A DNA stretch of 64,000 nt from Stratiolaelaps scimitus. Lineage: Eukaryota; Arthropoda; Arachnida; Mesostigmata; Laelapidae. Location of the stretch: NCBI GenBank assembly GCA_019614645.1, contig JABWDB010000004.1, forward strand, positions 5,022,001 to 5,086,000. The letters run 5' to 3'. The translations under genes and the position numbers were made by a program. This document shows positions 60,849 through 64,000 of the stretch, piece after piece; position 1 is the first letter of the stretch; every line of letters starts with the position of its first letter. The notes under the pieces were generated by a model. It had not been told where the DNA came from. It did not search any database and worked only from the letters and a program-made list of their open reading frames with translations.

Positions 60849-62419
60849 AGCTGGTAGTCATCCGGACTCGACGTTCGTCAATACGTGGACGTCTATTCAT
60901 TCATTAGAGTATTATATTGTCCAATAGCTCTCAATATGACTTGTCTGATTCTAACAATTTATGTTATTCATACGAATATCTCGGATCTTTGCTAGAGTGG
61001 TCTATAAGGGTATGCAGAGATTGTAACTTGAAGAGAACTAACGGAGATAGAACTGCCTATCTGTTTCAAACTCTTTGAGTCTTTTACCATGTGTACTTCT
61101 AAAGGAATCCCAAATAAACTTCCGATAATTCCAACGTGTATATACGCCTCGGAATATGGTCTCCAGCCAGAAGATCTGTGCCGTTTGCTTTCAATGGCGA
61201 CCTTCTCATATCATCATATTAACAATGACAGCAGTAACATCACCACATACTAAAACTAATCCAAGTTAACCGCAACTTGCCCCAAATTAGAAACATACAT
61301 ACACTCTCGCAAGCACGCATGGCGTGTATTCAAACTCAGCTTATTTCGAAAGGGTGATACTAATTGATATACGATTCGAAGTTTCGCATCGATCGCCGAT
61401 CGTCCTGAAACCCATAAGAAGGTAATGACGGCCATTCATAATTTGAAAGAAATCTCCTCACGATGACAGCCAACTATTATGCGGCGTAGCCCCACATAAC
61501 CTAGGCTTAGACTTGCCTAGATCCTGCCGCTCCCATTCAGCCTCGTGTCCTATGCGATTAACCTAATATCGTCGATGAGACTCTAACGGGCCGCGATGAG
61601 TGGCGGCGATTTGGCTCGACCATGCCGTGTTCAACTCGTGAATTGTTGTTTATGATAATTAAATAGAGATTTCTCCATTATTAAAGCACATAGTAAACCG
61701 AACGTGTCCTCCAGTTCTGACCTGTTGCCAGGTCATATAGACTTTCCGGTCAGGGTTGGGGGTACATCTAACCAGTAGACCTCATCAGTGTTGGACTGAA
61801 TTGATTAAAATGTCGATGTGTATACGGTAACAATAACATTGACTGGAACTAGAAATGATGATCACTATCGTCCATTCGAGACAACGACTAATTTATATTG
61901 AGAAATTCTTCTCAAAAATATACAGACAGCGTGTCATGGAAGACCTATTTGACCACCGCGAATGATGGTGATTTATGTACCTGAGCCACCGTTTTAATCG
62001 TCAGTCATTCCGGCATCGCAGGATTCGAAGGGTATGCTATGTAGAAAGGTTAAAAACCTAGTATGACCTTATCAGTAGTGGCAGTGGTAACTCATATTCA
62101 AGATACTCCCATTATTTTTAAATAACAATTTCCATTGACAAAAAAATGAGATACTTTGATATAAAACAAGATGCTGGACAAATGTTGTATTCCTTTGATA
62201 ATCCTATAAAACTATAATTCTAACGCCTCTGACATTATACTAGCATTGTGTGTGTCCGATATGTTACCTAACGGCATTTACATGCGATAGAGGCGTCCAT
62301 CTATATCGCTGGTATAAGTTCTGTGGGGCTTTCAACCACAGATCTATGTTGCCATGGACCGTAGACTTTAATGGTGGCCGTGGCGGCATTGTAGGGGGTG
62401 ACGGCTGTATTGTTGTGAC
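60849..62419. other. AT-rich unique DNA, no gene seen
   Basis: No open frame of note, no microsatellite of note and no recognised repeat. Confidence 0.45.
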
Positions 62420-63250
62420 GCTGTGCTCTATTGTGTAAGGAGAGGCTTATCGTGGGGAAATATGGGGTTGCGGAAGGGACGAACGGACGTTAGCGAGGAT
62501 TCTGCACGCCAAAGATCACTGTTCGATTTTTTCCAACTGACTCCTACCATAATAGCTCGCCGTTCGTCCTCGTTGCTCGGGTCTATTTTCGTGTCTTGCC
62601 GTGTTGCTGCATCGTGTCTCGCGCCTTTCGTTCGTGGATGCCGGTTACATTCCCGACATCAATGCGCTATCCTACAAGCGCTCGGTTGGTCTGGCGGGGT
62701 TGTTCGTCGTCGTCGTCGTCTCGAGGCCACGCCATCTCCCTCTTCGATCTAGTCCCCTCCATGTCCTGTTGCTCGCCTAGCTTACAGGCCCCGGCAGTCC
62801 CTTTCGACGTCCTCAAGGCTCAAGTCCTACCCAGCCCAGTCAACGGCAGAGCAATGAGACTGGGAGAAGGACTTTAAAGCAATTTCGAGCCCTCTCGAGC
62901 GTGTAAGCCGTTTCTCTCTCTCTCTCTCGGCAGACGCCATCCTCTCTGTTCAGCGACTTGCTCACAAGCTTGCTGGATGCTTGCGTCTGCTGTTGGCACT
63001 CTATGACTTCCGAGTGATGACCCCCTCCGCCCAGCAGTGCTACTAGTCGTAGCAGTGGTGACAGGCTTTCGGCTGCTCCTGGATCGATAGGAGACTAACG
63101 CAAACTGGCGACTAGTACACGAACTCTTGTTGCCTCGTTCTAACGTCATAGGCGCCAATGGTGGTGATCGTAATGGTTATGATGAAGCCGTTGAAGCCGC
63201 CACCTCCCACTGTTGCGGCTGCTGCTGCTGACAAAGGAGGCTAAAGCAAG
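62420..63250. other. GC-rich block with CGT repeats, possible 5' gene region
   Basis: Contrasts with AT-rich flanks. It contains a (CGT)n run near 62706-62720, CT repeats at 62914-62928 and open frames on both strands, including 62423-62752 plus and 62874-63158 minus (Ser/Arg/Thr-rich). It resembles the other GC-rich blocks in the window. It could be a CpG-rich first exon or promoter, but no frame can be chosen. Confidence 0.25.
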
Positions 63251-64000
63251 GGGCTAACTTTTGGAATGAAAACTTTTAAGCGCTTGCCTTTATCATACAC
63301 CTCTCTCTTTCTCTCTCTCTGTTCCTCCCACCGTGCCTGCGCTTCTCTAGGCTCTATACTCATGACAGAGGCACACAAGCGAACATCAACGCTCAGTGCT
63401 CATAAGCTGTCACACATGAATACAAACCTAGCATAATGCTTGAAACAAGTACTGGAGAGAACGTCGGAGGGTAATGAGTCGGTGGAGAAGGGGACTATAA
63501 TGAGACAATTAATGATACTGAAATTCTGGTCTCGCGCCACCTGGGAATTAAGGTCCAAGCGTAACACTAAAACATAACAAGCGTAACACTTATTTTCCCC
63601 TTGGAAAATAAACGTAATTGAAATGTAACATAAAATTAGTACTAAACACTAATCAGTGCGGTCCGTTTCCCAGAGGTGAACAACGAAGGCAGGAACTCTA
63701 AACGCGAATGCTGAGAACTTTAGATGGTAGTGCTATAATCACATGACAGAGTAATTATTGGGTCGTAATAATAAATTAGTTTCGCCCCGCTCAGTCGCCC
63801 TATGCTAGCCTAATTGTCACGCAGCGGATTCGCTACGCGAAAGTGAGTTTAGTAACCTCAAAATGTATCCAATACGATAAAGAGCATCATGCCTTGAGCT
63901 TATCAACAACATTCTAAATTATGCATCTGCATTGGATTAATGGGTGGTTCGGTGGGGAGAGAGCGAGAGAGGAAAAATAATGAGTTGAGTTCGATATTTT
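63251..64000. other. no gene seen
   Basis: Unique DNA with CT repeats at 63300-63320 and direct repetition of AAGCGTAACACT near 63556-63590. Nothing else is supportable. Confidence 0.35.

Overview
This is eukaryotic nuclear DNA, most likely from an arthropod. A chelicerate such as a parasitiform mite would fit, but that is an inference. The reasons are: no dense coding or operons; short candidate exons bounded by GT/AG splice signals; tRNA-Arg genes of nuclear type; decayed non-LTR retrotransposons; and very many (TA)n, (CTG/TTG)n, (CT)n and (AAT)n microsatellites. The host species cannot be fixed from the window alone.

Layout. Positions 1 to about 8,600 are relatively GC-rich and low in complexity. 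They hold a TATA box followed by a 165-codon open exon with a good splice donor (1129-1757), CTG/TTG repeats and several (TA)n tracts. At 8.6-13.4 kb lie a palindrome with a TA-rich loop and a Ser-rich minus-strand exon (11427-11653). Three tandem tRNA-Arg(CCT) genes sit at 13.4-13.8 kb, followed by a decayed LINE at 15.06-15.89 kb. A head-to-head pair of candidate exons lies at 18.28-18.77 kb. Two minus-strand exons with compatible phase at 22.8-23.1 kb resemble the N-terminal region of syntenin. From 23.4 to 42 kb the DNA is mostly AT-rich and non-coding. It carries a dispersed SINE-like repeat, a weak Kunitz-like secreted exon (30.8-31.0 kb), a 5'-truncated LINE with a (TTG)n tail (37.1-37.6 kb) and a small palindromic insertion between 14-bp direct repeats (40.5 kb). 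From 42 kb to the end there are a cystine-knot-like exon (42.2 kb), a 133-bp TA tract (43.5 kb), a block with tandem perfect hairpins (45.3 kb), candidate exons at 47, 49.5, 53, 57, 58.7 and 60.5 kb, a Ty1/copia-like fragment (52.6 kb), and a 25-bp near-perfect hairpin at 59.2 kb.

No complete protein-coding gene can be assembled. The coding calls are single exons supported by an open frame plus splice or start signals, so most have modest confidence. The firm calls are the tRNA genes, the two LINE remnants, the microsatellites and the inverted repeats. The most unusual features are an excess of long, short-loop perfect inverted repeats and a dispersed repeat ending in a conserved CTGCAGTTCCGTTAATAAA module.
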